From Pseudomonas kermanshahensis (lineage in GTDB: Bacteria > Pseudomonadota > Gammaproteobacteria > Pseudomonadales > Pseudomonadaceae): a stretch of 64,000 nucleotides of DNA. The stretch covers positions 4,450,001 through 4,514,000 of the forward strand of contig NZ_JABWRY020000001.1 of NCBI RefSeq assembly GCF_014269205.2. Direction: 5' to 3'. Made by a program: the position numbers and the translations under genes. A model generated the notes under the pieces. It was not told where the DNA came from, did not search any database, and saw nothing but the letters and a program-made list of their open reading frames with translations. Below are positions 57,024 through 64,000 of this stretch, piece by piece (the first letter of the stretch is position 1; each line of letters begins with the position of its first letter).

Positions 57024-58003
57024 CCCCGACCAAGGCAAAGCCTGACCCACGCCTGCGTACCAGCATGGGCCTGGTGCTACTGGCCTGTGCCCCCGGTTTG
57101 CTAGCACTGCTGTGGGTGCAGGGCTGGGGGCTGCTGTGCAACCTGCTGCTGTGTGCCAGTGCAGCGTTGCTCTGCGAAGCGCTGCTATTGGCCCTGCGCG
57201 GCCAACCTGTAGGTGCGACGCTGAGCGACGGCAGTGCGCTGGTCACTGCGGTGCTGCTGGCGGCCGCCCTTCCTGCGCTGGCCCCTTGGTGGCTGCCCAT
57301 GGTCGCTGCTGGGGTGGCGATCGGGGTTGGCAAACAGGCCTTCGGCGGTGTCGGCCGCAACCTGTTCAACCCAGCCATGGTGGGCTACGCCTTCGTACTG
57401 CTGAGTTTCCCGTTACAGATGAACCATTGGCCAGGGCACGCGCCTGGGTTGTTCGAGAGCCTGCAACAGGTAGTGGGCGGCGGCGAGCACATTGATGCCT
57501 GGGCACAACCGACAATACTCGACGGCCTGCGCCACAACCGCAGCCTGACCATCGATGAACTGTTCGCCAGCCACCCCGGGTTCGGCAGCATCGGTGGGCG
57601 CGGCAGCGAATGGGTCAACTTGGCGTTTCTGCTGGGCGGGTTGTTTCTGCTCCAGCGCAAAGTGTTCAGCTGGCACGCGCCAGTGGGTTTGCTGGCTGGC
57701 CTGTTGTTGTTCAGCCTGCTGGGCTGGAACGGCTCAGGCTCCGATTCCAACGGTTCGCCCTTGCTACACCTGTTCTCTGGGTCGACCATGCTGGCGGCTT
57801 TTTTCATTGCCACCGAGCCTGTCTCCAGCCCCAAAAGCGAGTGGCCCAAGCTGCTGTTCGGCTTTGGCACAGGCCTGCTGATCTACCTGATCCGTACCTG
57901 GGGCAGTTACCCCGATGGCACGGCGTTCGCCATCCTGCTGATGAACCTCATGGTCCCCAGCCTTGAACGGCTGGCCTTGCGCCGCCAAGAGGCTGCCCGA
58001 TGA
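57020..58003 (+). CDS. rnfD: RnfD-like membrane subunit
   Basis: The 327-residue membrane protein matches RnfD in VGRNLFNPAMVGYAFVLLSFP, FSGSTMLAAFFIATEPVSSP and SYPDGTAFAILLMNLMVPSLE. In E. coli-type RnfD the flavinylated Thr lies in D..SQATPL; the aligned segment here is DAWAQPTILD, with Thr at about residue 165 kept but the Ser-x-Ala context lost, so FMN attachment is uncertain. It overlaps rnfA and rnfG by 4 bases each. Confidence 0.85.
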   Translation: MTPTKAKPDPRLRTSMGLVLLACAPGLLALLWVQGWGLLCNLLLCASAALLCEALLLALRGQPVGATLSDGSALVTAVLLAAALPALAPWWLPMVAAGVAIGVGKQAFGGVGRNLFNPAMVGYAFVLLSFPLQMNHWPGHAPGLFESLQQVVGGGEHIDAWAQPTILDGLRHNRSLTIDELFASHPGFGSIGGRGSEWVNLAFLLGGLFLLQRKVFSWHAPVGLLAGLLLFSLLGWNGSGSDSNGSPLLHLFSGSTMLAAFFIATEPVSSPKSEWPKLLFGFGTGLLIYLIRTWGSYPDGTAFAILLMNLMVPSLERLALRRQEAAR

Positions 58004-58599
58004 AGCCCCTCGCGCAGGCGGCAGTGTTGCTCGCGACAGCGGCGTTGGCCTTGTCGACGACGCTGATCTGGCGCACATGGACCACGCCCACTATCGGCGA
58101 AGCCGAAAAACAGCTGCAGAGCCGCCAGCGGCTGGCAGTGCTCCCCGAGGCCAGTTACGACAATCACCCATTGGATACCCCCCTGCCAACGCCCGACGCA
58201 CAACTTGCGCACAGCCGCATCGTGTCGGCCTATCGGGCAACGCTGGCGGGCACACCTGCAGCGGTCGTCCTGATCACCCAGGCCCAGGGCTATGCTGGGC
58301 CGATCGTCTTGACCATCGCCATCACGCCTGACGGGCGCCTGCTGGGCAGCCAGGTGGTCGAGCAGCAGGAAAGCCCCGGGCTCGGCGGGCGCCTTGCCGA
58401 CCCGCAGATGCACTGGCTGACGCAGTTTGCCAATCGCAGCCTGGGTGATCACTGGGCACTGAAGCGTGACCAAGGCGACTTCGACCAATTGGCAGGCGCA
58501 ACAGTCACCTCGCGGGCAGTGATCGAGGCGCTGCAAGATGCCCTGCGCTACTTCGATGAGCATCGTCACGCACTCCTTGAGGGCTTCCCCCATGAATAG
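58000..58599 (+). CDS. rnfG: RnfG-like FMN-binding subunit
   Basis: The 199-residue protein has one N-terminal membrane anchor (AVLLATAALALSTTLIW) and a periplasmic FMN-binding domain. The attachment motif is DQLAGATVTSRAVIEAL with Thr near 168 in GAT, intact. Near-normal length (E. coli 206). It overlaps rnfD (ATGA) and rnfE (8 bases), so the set is translationally coupled. Confidence 0.87.
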   Translation: MKPLAQAAVLLATAALALSTTLIWRTWTTPTIGEAEKQLQSRQRLAVLPEASYDNHPLDTPLPTPDAQLAHSRIVSAYRATLAGTPAAVVLITQAQGYAGPIVLTIAITPDGRLLGSQVVEQQESPGLGGRLADPQMHWLTQFANRSLGDHWALKRDQGDFDQLAGATVTSRAVIEALQDALRYFDEHRHALLEGFPHE

Positions 58600-59104
58600 G
58601 GACTACGTGCTGGTCGCCGCCCTCGCCCCGCTGTTAGGGACGACGCAAACGCTGCCCATGGCGGCTGTCATGGGCGGGTGCGCGGTGTTGATGGTTGGCC
58701 TGCATCAAGCCTTGCTGATGCCATTGCGCAACCGCCTGCATGGGGCGGCCTACGTGCTGGCAAGCTTGCTGATACTCGCTGGCCTGGCCAGTTGCCTGCA
58801 ATTGGCCCTGCGTGCCTGGCTGCTGCCCATGGCGCTGCTCTTGGGCCCGTACCCCGCCCTGTTGTGCCTGACGTGCCTGGCAATGGACCGGCTGCTGCCG
58901 GAAGCAGGTCGATGGCGCTCATTGCTACTGCACCTGGGTGGCCTGCTGGCTGCATACCTTGTGCTCGGCGCCTGTCGCCAAGGGCTGGGCGTGCAACTTG
59001 CCAACCTCGCCCCGGGCGCACTGCTACTGCTCGGACTGCTGTTGGCCCTGTACAATCACCTGCGTCCGGGCCCTGCCCACCCACGTCGTCAAGGAAAGCC
59101 CTGA
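58592..59104 (+). CDS. rnfE: RnfE-like membrane subunit (shortened)
   Basis: The 170-residue protein is shorter than the usual RnfE (about 220-230). The start region LAPLLGTTQTLPMAAVMG aligns with LLGLCPLLAVT of the family but lacks its Cys; the second position (LLCLTCLAM) still has Cys. It has about five hydrophobic segments and a short basic tail. It overlaps rnfG by 8 bases, and nth follows 4 bases later. Assignment rests on position and partial similarity. Confidence 0.65.
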   Translation: MNRDYVLVAALAPLLGTTQTLPMAAVMGGCAVLMVGLHQALLMPLRNRLHGAAYVLASLLILAGLASCLQLALRAWLLPMALLLGPYPALLCLTCLAMDRLLPEAGRWRSLLLHLGGLLAAYLVLGACRQGLGVQLANLAPGALLLLGLLLALYNHLRPGPAHPRRQGKP

Positions 59105-59108
59105 GTCC

Positions 59109-59747
59109 ATGAATGCCGCAAAACGCCTGGAGATCTTTCGCAGGCTGCACGAAGACAACCCTGACCCGAAAACGGAACTGGCCTACACCACGCCATTTGA
59201 GTTGCTTGTCGCCGTGACCCTTTCAGCGCAATCCACCGACGTAGGCGTCAACAAGGCCACCGCCCGGCTGTTCCCGGTCGCCAATACCCCGGAGGCCATC
59301 TACGCCCTGGGCGTCGAAGGGCTGAGCGAATACATCAAGACCATCGGGCTCTACAACAGCAAAGCCAAGAATGTGATCGAAGCCTGCCGGCTTTTGATCG
59401 AGCGCCATGGCAGCCAGGTGCCTGAAACCCGCGAAGCGCTGGAAGCACTGCCCGGTGTGGGCCGCAAAACGGCCAACGTGGTCCTCAACACGGCGTTCCG
59501 GCAGCCGACCATGGCGGTAGACACGCATATTTTCCGGGTCAGTAACCGCACCGGTATCGCACCCGGTAAAACCGTGCTGGAAGTCGAGAAGAAGCTGATC
59601 AAGTTCGTACCCAAGCCCTACCTGCTCGATGCCCACCACTGGCTCATCCTTCATGGGCGCTATGTATGCCAGGCGCGAAAGCCCCGCTGTGGGAGCTGCC
59701 GAATCGAAGACCTGTGCGAATACAAGCACAAGACGTCTGACGATTGA
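59109..59747 (+). CDS. nth: Endonuclease III
   Basis: The 212-residue base-excision glycosylase/AP lyase removes oxidised pyrimidines. The helix-hairpin-helix LPGVGRKTANVVLN holds catalytic K120, D138 lies in AVDTHIFRVSNR, and the [4Fe-4S] cysteines are in CQARKPRCGSCRIEDLC (spacing 6-2-5). All match E. coli Nth numbering. It ends the rnf operon, as in many gammaproteobacteria. Confidence 0.97.
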   Translation: MNAAKRLEIFRRLHEDNPDPKTELAYTTPFELLVAVTLSAQSTDVGVNKATARLFPVANTPEAIYALGVEGLSEYIKTIGLYNSKAKNVIEACRLLIERHGSQVPETREALEALPGVGRKTANVVLNTAFRQPTMAVDTHIFRVSNRTGIAPGKTVLEVEKKLIKFVPKPYLLDAHHWLILHGRYVCQARKPRCGSCRIEDLCEYKHKTSDD

Positions 59748-59851
59748 GCCGATAGTTAAAAACCACCCCGGGCGATTGAAAAAATCTTTTTTACCAGCGT
59801 CAGCTTTCTGGTTATAAGGACGGCCAACGGCCCCTTGGCTTGGAGCGACTC

Positions 59852-60028
59852 ATGAGTGCTGATAAAGACGACCTGTCAATCGAAGATGATTTTGTTGCCG
59901 CAGATGATGAAGCGGAGCCCCAGGTAGAGACTGCAAAGACCAACCTCAGTAAACGTCGCACCATCGACAACCTGCTGGAAGAGCGACGCCTGCAGAAGCA
60001 ACTGGCCGATTTCGACTACGACTTATAG
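59852..60028 (+). CDS. PA3496-family small protein
   Basis: The 58-residue protein starts MSADKDDLSIEDDFVAADDE and ends with LLEERRLQKQLADFDYDL. It matches the pseudomonad family annotated as putative envelope integrity protein PA3496, and lies beside nth just as in P. aeruginosa. GGAG is 7 bases before the ATG. The N-terminus is acidic and probably disordered; the C-terminus is helical. Function is unproven. Confidence 0.75.
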   Translation: MSADKDDLSIEDDFVAADDEAEPQVETAKTNLSKRRTIDNLLEERRLQKQLADFDYDL

Positions 60029-60071
60029 ACCCTTGCAAAGCCTCCCAGCGGGAGGCTTTGCAGCGCAGCGG

Positions 60072-60698
60072 TCAGTTCAACCCGTGGCGCTGTGCCAGCT
60101 CGATCAGGTCTACCAGCGACCGGGCGTTGAGCTTGAGCAGCAAACGGGACTTGTAGGTGCTGACAGTCTTGTTGCTGAGGAACATGCTGTCGGCAATTTC
60201 CTTATTCGAGCGCCCGCGCGACAGCTGCTGCAAGACGGTCATCTCCCGGGCCGAGAGACGGTTGACCATGTCCGTCTCGCTGCCACCACTGCCCCTGCCT
60301 CGCGAGGCATGCAAGGCCTGATTAGGGAAATAGCTGTAGCCTGACAACACCGCCTTGATGGCGCTTAGCAGCTCGGTCAGCTCCTGCTGCTTGCACACAT
60401 AACCCGCCGCACCCGCCTGCATGCAACGCATCGAGAAGTTCCCAGGTACCTGGGAGGTCAGCACCAGCACCTTGCTGCTGGGGCTGAATGCCGCCATGCG
60501 GGCGATGACCTCAAGGCCATCGAGCTTGGGAATCCCGATATCCAGCACCACGATATCCGGCAGGTGCTCACGCGTCAGTTGCAAGGCAGCCACGCCGTTA
60601 TCGGTTTCCGCAACGACGTCATACCCATGCCGCTCCATCAGCATGCGCACGGCCAGGCGTATGACCGGATGGTCATCCACGATAAGGACTTTATTCAT
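60072..60698 (-). CDS. NarL/LuxR-type response regulator (orphan)
   Basis: The 208-residue protein has a receiver domain (KVLIVDDHPVIRLAVRML; phospho-acceptor Asp in DIVVLDIGIPKLDG; LTSQ and K in YVCKQQ) and a C-terminal LuxR helix-turn-helix (LSAREMTVLQQLSRGRSNKE, KTVSTYKSRLLLKL in part). It is a two-component transcription factor of the BvgA/NarL class. No histidine kinase is adjacent. The ATG at 60698 starts the conserved sequence; the frame opens 15 bases earlier. Confidence 0.9.
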   Translation of the reverse strand: MNKVLIVDDHPVIRLAVRMLMERHGYDVVAETDNGVAALQLTREHLPDIVVLDIGIPKLDGLEVIARMAAFSPSSKVLVLTSQVPGNFSMRCMQAGAAGYVCKQQELTELLSAIKAVLSGYSYFPNQALHASRGRGSGGSETDMVNRLSAREMTVLQQLSRGRSNKEIADSMFLSNKTVSTYKSRLLLKLNARSLVDLIELAQRHGLN

Positions 60699-61065
60699 GT
60701 GATATCCATTCATTCATTATTTTTGCTGTGGCACGCCACGATAACCGACAGAACGCTTAATGGCGCGGCGATTTGTCAATGAAACTCATGAATAGACGAG
60801 CCCTACAACACTTACAGAAATTTCCTACACAAAACCCTGCAGCACGCTAATCGTGAGTATTCATGTCTCGCAAGAAACGTAGCACTGACCCAATCGACTG
60901 AACCAGTTGAAAACAAACTTCAGCGCGACGAATACTCCACTTTAAATGCGCGAAAAAATCAGACACCCGCTGTTACGCCAGCAAGGCACAGTCGGGAAAC
61001 ACTACAGCCTTTAGTTGAGCATAACAGTACGGTAATGATGAGCAAAACCGCAGGAGACAGCCATC
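60699..61065. other. AT-richer intergenic region between the regulator and orphan gene
   Basis: This 367-base stretch lies between the divergent regulator (60698) and orphan gene (61066). It has lower GC than the neighbouring genes. CATGAATA (60787-60794) is repeated inverted as TATTCATG (60858-60865), a possible operator pair. I find no gene in it. Confidence 0.4.
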
Positions 61066-61500
61066 ATGCCCGACGTACAACCTGTCGCCCCGCTGACGAT
61101 CATTGCTATCTTCGCGGGGATCATCGAAGCATCCGCCCTTGCAACGCTGCCGTTTCTCAGCGAATCCAGCCAGAGTCTCTATACCTGGTTTCTGGTCGGC
61201 TTTCCGTTTTTCCTTACAGCACTGTTCTTTCTAACCCTGAACTTCAATTACAAGTCGTTCTATAACCCTGCCATAAAAAAAGTAAAAACCGACCACCCAG
61301 AAACTGAATCGCCTGAACCTGTGACCGTTATCTTTACTGGCCCCGATGCACAACAAAGGCTGGAACAGCATATCCTCGTGGCACTCGCACACGCGCCTGA
61401 ATCAACACGCACGTGGCAATTCCTTAATCTGGACAAGCGCCAATGCGCACGCCTGTCTATCAGTGCGCTCCAAGAGGACGTCGTCAATCACAGGGTTTGA
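61066..61500 (+). CDS. Orphan membrane protein, unknown function
   Basis: The 144-residue protein has two hydrophobic segments (LTIIAIFAGIIEASALATLP and WFLVGFPFFLTALFFLTLNF), then a hydrophilic C-terminal domain (about 65-144) with VTVIFTGPDAQQRLEQHILV. AGGAG precedes the ATG by 9 bases. Codon use is less GC-biased than in its neighbours. I do not recognise a family. It converges on argG, whose terminator lies between. Confidence 0.6.
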   Translation: MPDVQPVAPLTIIAIFAGIIEASALATLPFLSESSQSLYTWFLVGFPFFLTALFFLTLNFNYKSFYNPAIKKVKTDHPETESPEPVTVIFTGPDAQQRLEQHILVALAHAPESTRTWQFLNLDKRQCARLSISALQEDVVNHRV

Positions 61501-61520
61501 GGCCAGTTGCATGACGCCGC

Positions 61521-61549
61521 AAAAAAAAACCCCGGCCTGAGCCGGGGTT
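61521..61549 (-). terminator. Intrinsic terminator of argG
   Basis: On the minus strand, AACCCCGGC, loop TCAG and GCCGGGGTT are followed by a run of T residues. It lies 21 bases after the argG stop codon and also closes the converging orphan gene. Confidence 0.9.
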
Positions 61550-61569
61550 CGTGCAACGCTTGCCAGTAC

Positions 61570-62787
61570 TTAGAGCAGCGAACGGCCCTTGTTGGCGGCA
61601 ATGCGCATGCGCAGTGCATTGAGCTTGATGAAGCCCGCAGCGTCGGCCTGGTTGTAGGCGCCGCCGTCTTCTTCGAAGGTCGCGATGTTGGCATCGAACA
61701 GCGAGTCGTCCGACTTGCGGCCGACAACGGTGACATTGCCCTTATACAGCTTCAGGCGTACCACGCCGTTCACGTTGACCTGCGAAGCGTCGATCATCTG
61801 CTGCAGCATCACGCGCTCCGGGCTCCACCAGTAACCGGTGTAGATCAGGCTGGCATACTTCGGCATCAGCTCATCTTTCAGGTGAGCGACTTCGCGGTCC
61901 AGGGTGATCGACTCGATCGCACGGTGGGCGCGCAGCATGATGGTGCCGCCAGGGGTCTCGTAGCAGCCACGCGACTTCATGCCGACGTAGCGGTTCTCGA
62001 CGATGTCCAGACGGCCGATGCCGTTGGCACCACCGATGCGGTTCAGGTCAGCCAGGACGGTAGCCGGAGACTTCTCGACACCATCGATGGCAACGATGTC
62101 ACCGTTGCGGTAGGTCAGTTCGATGTAGGTAGCCTGGTCCGGGGCGTTCTCCGGGGAGACGCTCCAGCGCCACATGTCTTCCTCGTGCTCGGTCCAGGTA
62201 TCTTCCAGGACACCGCCTTCGTAGGAGATGTGCAGCAGGTTGGCGTCCATCGAGTACGGCGATTTCTTCTTGCCATGACGCTCGATCGGGATGCCGTGCT
62301 TCTCGGCGTAGTCCATCAGCTTCTCGCGGGACAGCAGGTCCCACTCACGCCATGGGGCGATGACCTTGACGCCCGGCTTGAGCGCGTAAGCACCCAGCTC
62401 GAAACGCACCTGGTCGTTGCCTTTGCCGGTCGCGCCATGGGAAATGGCGTCGGCGCCGGTTTCGTTGGCGATTTCGATCAGGCGCTTGGCGATCAGCGGA
62501 CGGGCGATGGAGGTACCCAGCAGGTACTCGCCTTCGTAGACGGTGTTGGCGCGGAACATCGGGAACACGAAGTCACGCACGAATTCTTCGCGCAGGTCGT
62601 CGATGTAGATCTCTTTCACACCCATTGCCTGTGCCTTGGCACGGGCCGGCTCGACCTCTTCGCCCTGACCCAGGTCAGCGGTGAAGGTCACCACTTCGCA
62701 GTTGTAGGTATCCTGCAGCCACTTGAGAATCACCGAAGTATCAAGGCCGCCGGAATACGCCAGTACGACCTTATTTACGTCCGCCAT
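61570..62787 (-). CDS. argG: Argininosuccinate synthase
   Basis: The 405-residue enzyme joins citrulline and aspartate with ATP in arginine synthesis. It has the PP-loop [19 protein letters not shown], the [15 protein letters not shown] segment, and [15 protein letters not shown]. The length equals that of other pseudomonad ArgG proteins. The ATG at 62787 (MADVNKV) has GGAG 7 bases upstream; the much longer open frame upstream is not homologous. motY lies upstream, as in P. aeruginosa. Confidence 0.97.
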   Translation of the reverse strand: MADVNKVVLAYSGGLDTSVILKWLQDTYNCEVVTFTADLGQGEEVEPARAKAQAMGVKEIYIDDLREEFVRDFVFPMFRANTVYEGEYLLGTSIARPLIAKRLIEIANETGADAISHGATGKGNDQVRFELGAYALKPGVKVIAPWREWDLLSREKLMDYAEKHGIPIERHGKKKSPYSMDANLLHISYEGGVLEDTWTEHEEDMWRWSVSPENAPDQATYIELTYRNGDIVAIDGVEKSPATVLADLNRIGGANGIGRLDIVENRYVGMKSRGCYETPGGTIMLRAHRAIESITLDREVAHLKDELMPKYASLIYTGYWWSPERVMLQQMIDASQVNVNGVVRLKLYKGNVTVVGRKSDDSLFDANIATFEEDGGAYNQADAAGFIKLNALRMRIAANKGRSLL

Positions 62788-62969
62788 GCCATCACTCCAC
62801 GGGGTTGTACGGAAAGGGGTCGATTCTAACGGCGTTATGGAAAAATTTACAGTGGGGCGACAGCTTCTGACGACAAAGCGACAGTAATTGTCGAGGGCGC
62901 GACGTTGCCTGAATGGATGCTTGGGAGGTATTGCGGTCTGGGCATGCGGGGGCATGGCTTGAGAGGTGT

Positions 62970-63213
62970 AGCGCCTGTCAGATCGAGCGCCGCCCGCGCG
63001 GCGCTTCGCGAGCAACGCTCGCTCCTACGTTTGTTTCGGGCCAATTTTTCCTGTGGCATTGGCGCGCGGCCCCTTGGCGCCTGACACGATATCGAGTCGA
63101 ACAAACAAGGCGGTCGCGCGCCTCTCTCACAGGCTTTACTGGCCCGAAACAAACGTAGGAGCGAGCGTTGCTCGCGATGCGCCGCGCGGGCGGCGCTCGA
63201 TCTCACAGGCGCT
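62970..63213. repeat. REPIN-like element B (74-bp inverted arms)
   Basis: Arms 62970-63043 and 63140-63213 are 74-bp inverted repeats with 72 matches around a 96-bp core. The inner 64 bases of each arm equal those of element A, and the core equals the reverse complement of element A's core with one difference. The outermost bases (AGCGCCTGT..) match palindrome C instead. The rest of the 487-base gap between argG and motY (62788-63274) shows nothing else clear. Confidence 0.93.
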
Positions 63214-63274
63214 GAATATGCTGTGGCGAACCCCCAATGGCCCCGAAGCAATCACCTGCCATGCCCCCACGACC

Positions 63275-64000
63275 TCAGGGTAGCTTCGCCCCCGGCGCCA
63301 CGGCAGCCGGGCTAGCTGGCGCCGGAGCAGCAGCTGGCACGGTTTGCTCAACCGGCTTCTCCACCGGTTTTTCAACCATCGCGACCCGGTCCAGCTCGAT
63401 ACTCACCCGCCGATTGCGGGCCCGGTTAGCGGCATTGTTGTTCTTCGCCAATGGGTAACGCTCGCCATGGAAGCGCACGGTGATTTGCGCTTCGGGCACG
63501 CCATGGGCCTTGAAGTAGTCCGCCACGGCCATTGCCCTGCGGCGCGACAGGTCACGGTTGGTCAGACGGTTTCCACTGTTGTCGGAGTGCCCATCGAGCT
63601 GGATGTGGTTAACCGTCGGGTCGGCTTTCATGTAATCCAGCACAACGTCCAGCCGGGACCGAGCCGAATCGTCCAGATCGATGCCGCCCCCCGGGAAGCC
63701 CACCTGCGTCTGCCTCACCTGGTCATAATTCATCGGCAGCAACTTGCTGGCACAGGCCTGGTAGTCACTGTAGGCCTTGGCGAAACTCACCGGCAGTACT
63801 CGCACCTCCATGGCCCGCCCTGCCTCACCGTTGTAGTTGCGCACCACCGTGCTGCGGCCATCGAGCAAACCATTGATCAGTCGGCCGGCCTGCCCCTGGG
63901 ACGAGCTGAACAGCACGCCGCTACGCGCCATCCGCACCACACCCAGGTTGATATCACCACGCCCCGGCTGCCAAGGCGCCGCCGCGGCCAGCAACGTCGC
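63275..64000 (-). CDS. motY: Flagellar stator protein MotY, C-terminal part
   Basis: The 3' part of motY, cut by the window end, encodes 241 residues. It starts in the N-terminal MotY domain (LLAAAAPWQPGRGDINLGVV) and continues into an OmpA-type peptidoglycan-binding domain (IQLDGHSDNSGNRLTNRDLS, NNNAANRARNRRVSIEL), then a Pro/Ala/Val-rich tail (EKPVEKPVEQTVPAAAPAP). MotY forms the T-ring that helps anchor MotA/B and MotC/D stators. Adjacency to argG matches P. aeruginosa. About 80 N-terminal residues including the signal peptide are missing. Confidence 0.87.
   Translation of the reverse strand, partial: ATLLAAAAPWQPGRGDINLGVVRMARSGVLFSSSQGQAGRLINGLLDGRSTVVRNYNGEAGRAMEVRVLPVSFAKAYSDYQACASKLLPMNYDQVRQTQVGFPGGGIDLDDSARSRLDVVLDYMKADPTVNHIQLDGHSDNSGNRLTNRDLSRRRAMAVADYFKAHGVPEAQITVRFHGERYPLAKNNNAANRARNRRVSIELDRVAMVEKPVEKPVEQTVPAAAPAPASPAAVAPGAKLP

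Noticed and set aside
41455..63203. CRISPR array or composite transposon formed by elements A and B
   Set aside because: There are only two copies with no regular spacers, and the 21 kb between them is ordinary chromosomal genes rather than a transposon cargo.
62847..63251. 134-residue frame within element B, with a similar frame in element A
   Set aside because: The similarity comes from the shared palindromic repeat, not from coding; Arg/Ala-rich composition and no ribosome site.

Overview
The window is a GC-rich, densely coding stretch of a fluorescent-group Pseudomonas chromosome, most like the P. putida group. The basis is gene order (argG next to motY, nth followed by a PA3496-type gene, braCDEFG), REP-type palindromes built on GTAG/GTGG-headed hairpins, a CcoM-type micro-subunit of cbb3 oxidase, and overall protein similarity as I recall it. 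I see no prophage, insertion sequence, tRNA or CRISPR array.

Layout. 1-1138: 5' part of a 16S rRNA gene on the minus strand, with boxA and two tandem promoters. 1139-7348: FNT transporter, MBL-fold hydrolase, a MASE2-GGDEF cyclase with a CHASE4/PAS/GGDEF/EAL protein, and a DUF2025 gene. 7509-10595: AaeAXB-like efflux operon (FUSC, DUF1656, HlyD). 10777-12344: small minus-strand genes, including ccoM under two Anr/Fnr-like boxes. 12496-18675: rapA, an MHYT-GGDEF-EAL protein and a beta-hydroxyacid dehydrogenase. 18881-24498: DUF2288 gene and the braCDEFG branched-chain amino acid ABC transporter. 24736-34853: lipoproteins, an FAD dehydrogenase, nhaA, pdxH, an OmpA-type protein with a histone-like tail, a serine hydrolase and a clan GH-A glycosidase. 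34935-41399: dinG, CopD-like protein, collagen-like protein, DUF1145, OmpA lipoprotein, and a run of small genes with two SEC-C proteins.

41828-51500 holds a penicillin-acylase-family lipoprotein, then the ligase-associated DNA repair set: MBL exonuclease, ATP-dependent ligase, Lhr-Core helicase and PdeM phosphoesterase. An aspartoacylase-like gene sits inside the set. 51513-56387: a small Pro-rich gene, dcd, a cold-shock gene, mrp and metG. 56475-59747: an unusual rnfA-D-G-E-nth cluster without rnfB or rnfC. 59852-64000: PA3496-type gene, orphan NarL-type regulator, orphan membrane protein, argG and the 3' part of motY.

The most notable structures are two nearly identical 224-bp, inverted REPIN-like elements (41455-41678 and 62980-63203) with 64-bp terminal inverted repeats, and a short relative at 44312-44361; the reduced Rnf cluster, whose RnfA lacks the expected cluster cysteines; and the Anr-type control region of ccoM.

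All family assignments come from reading motifs and recalled family sequences. No database search was run.
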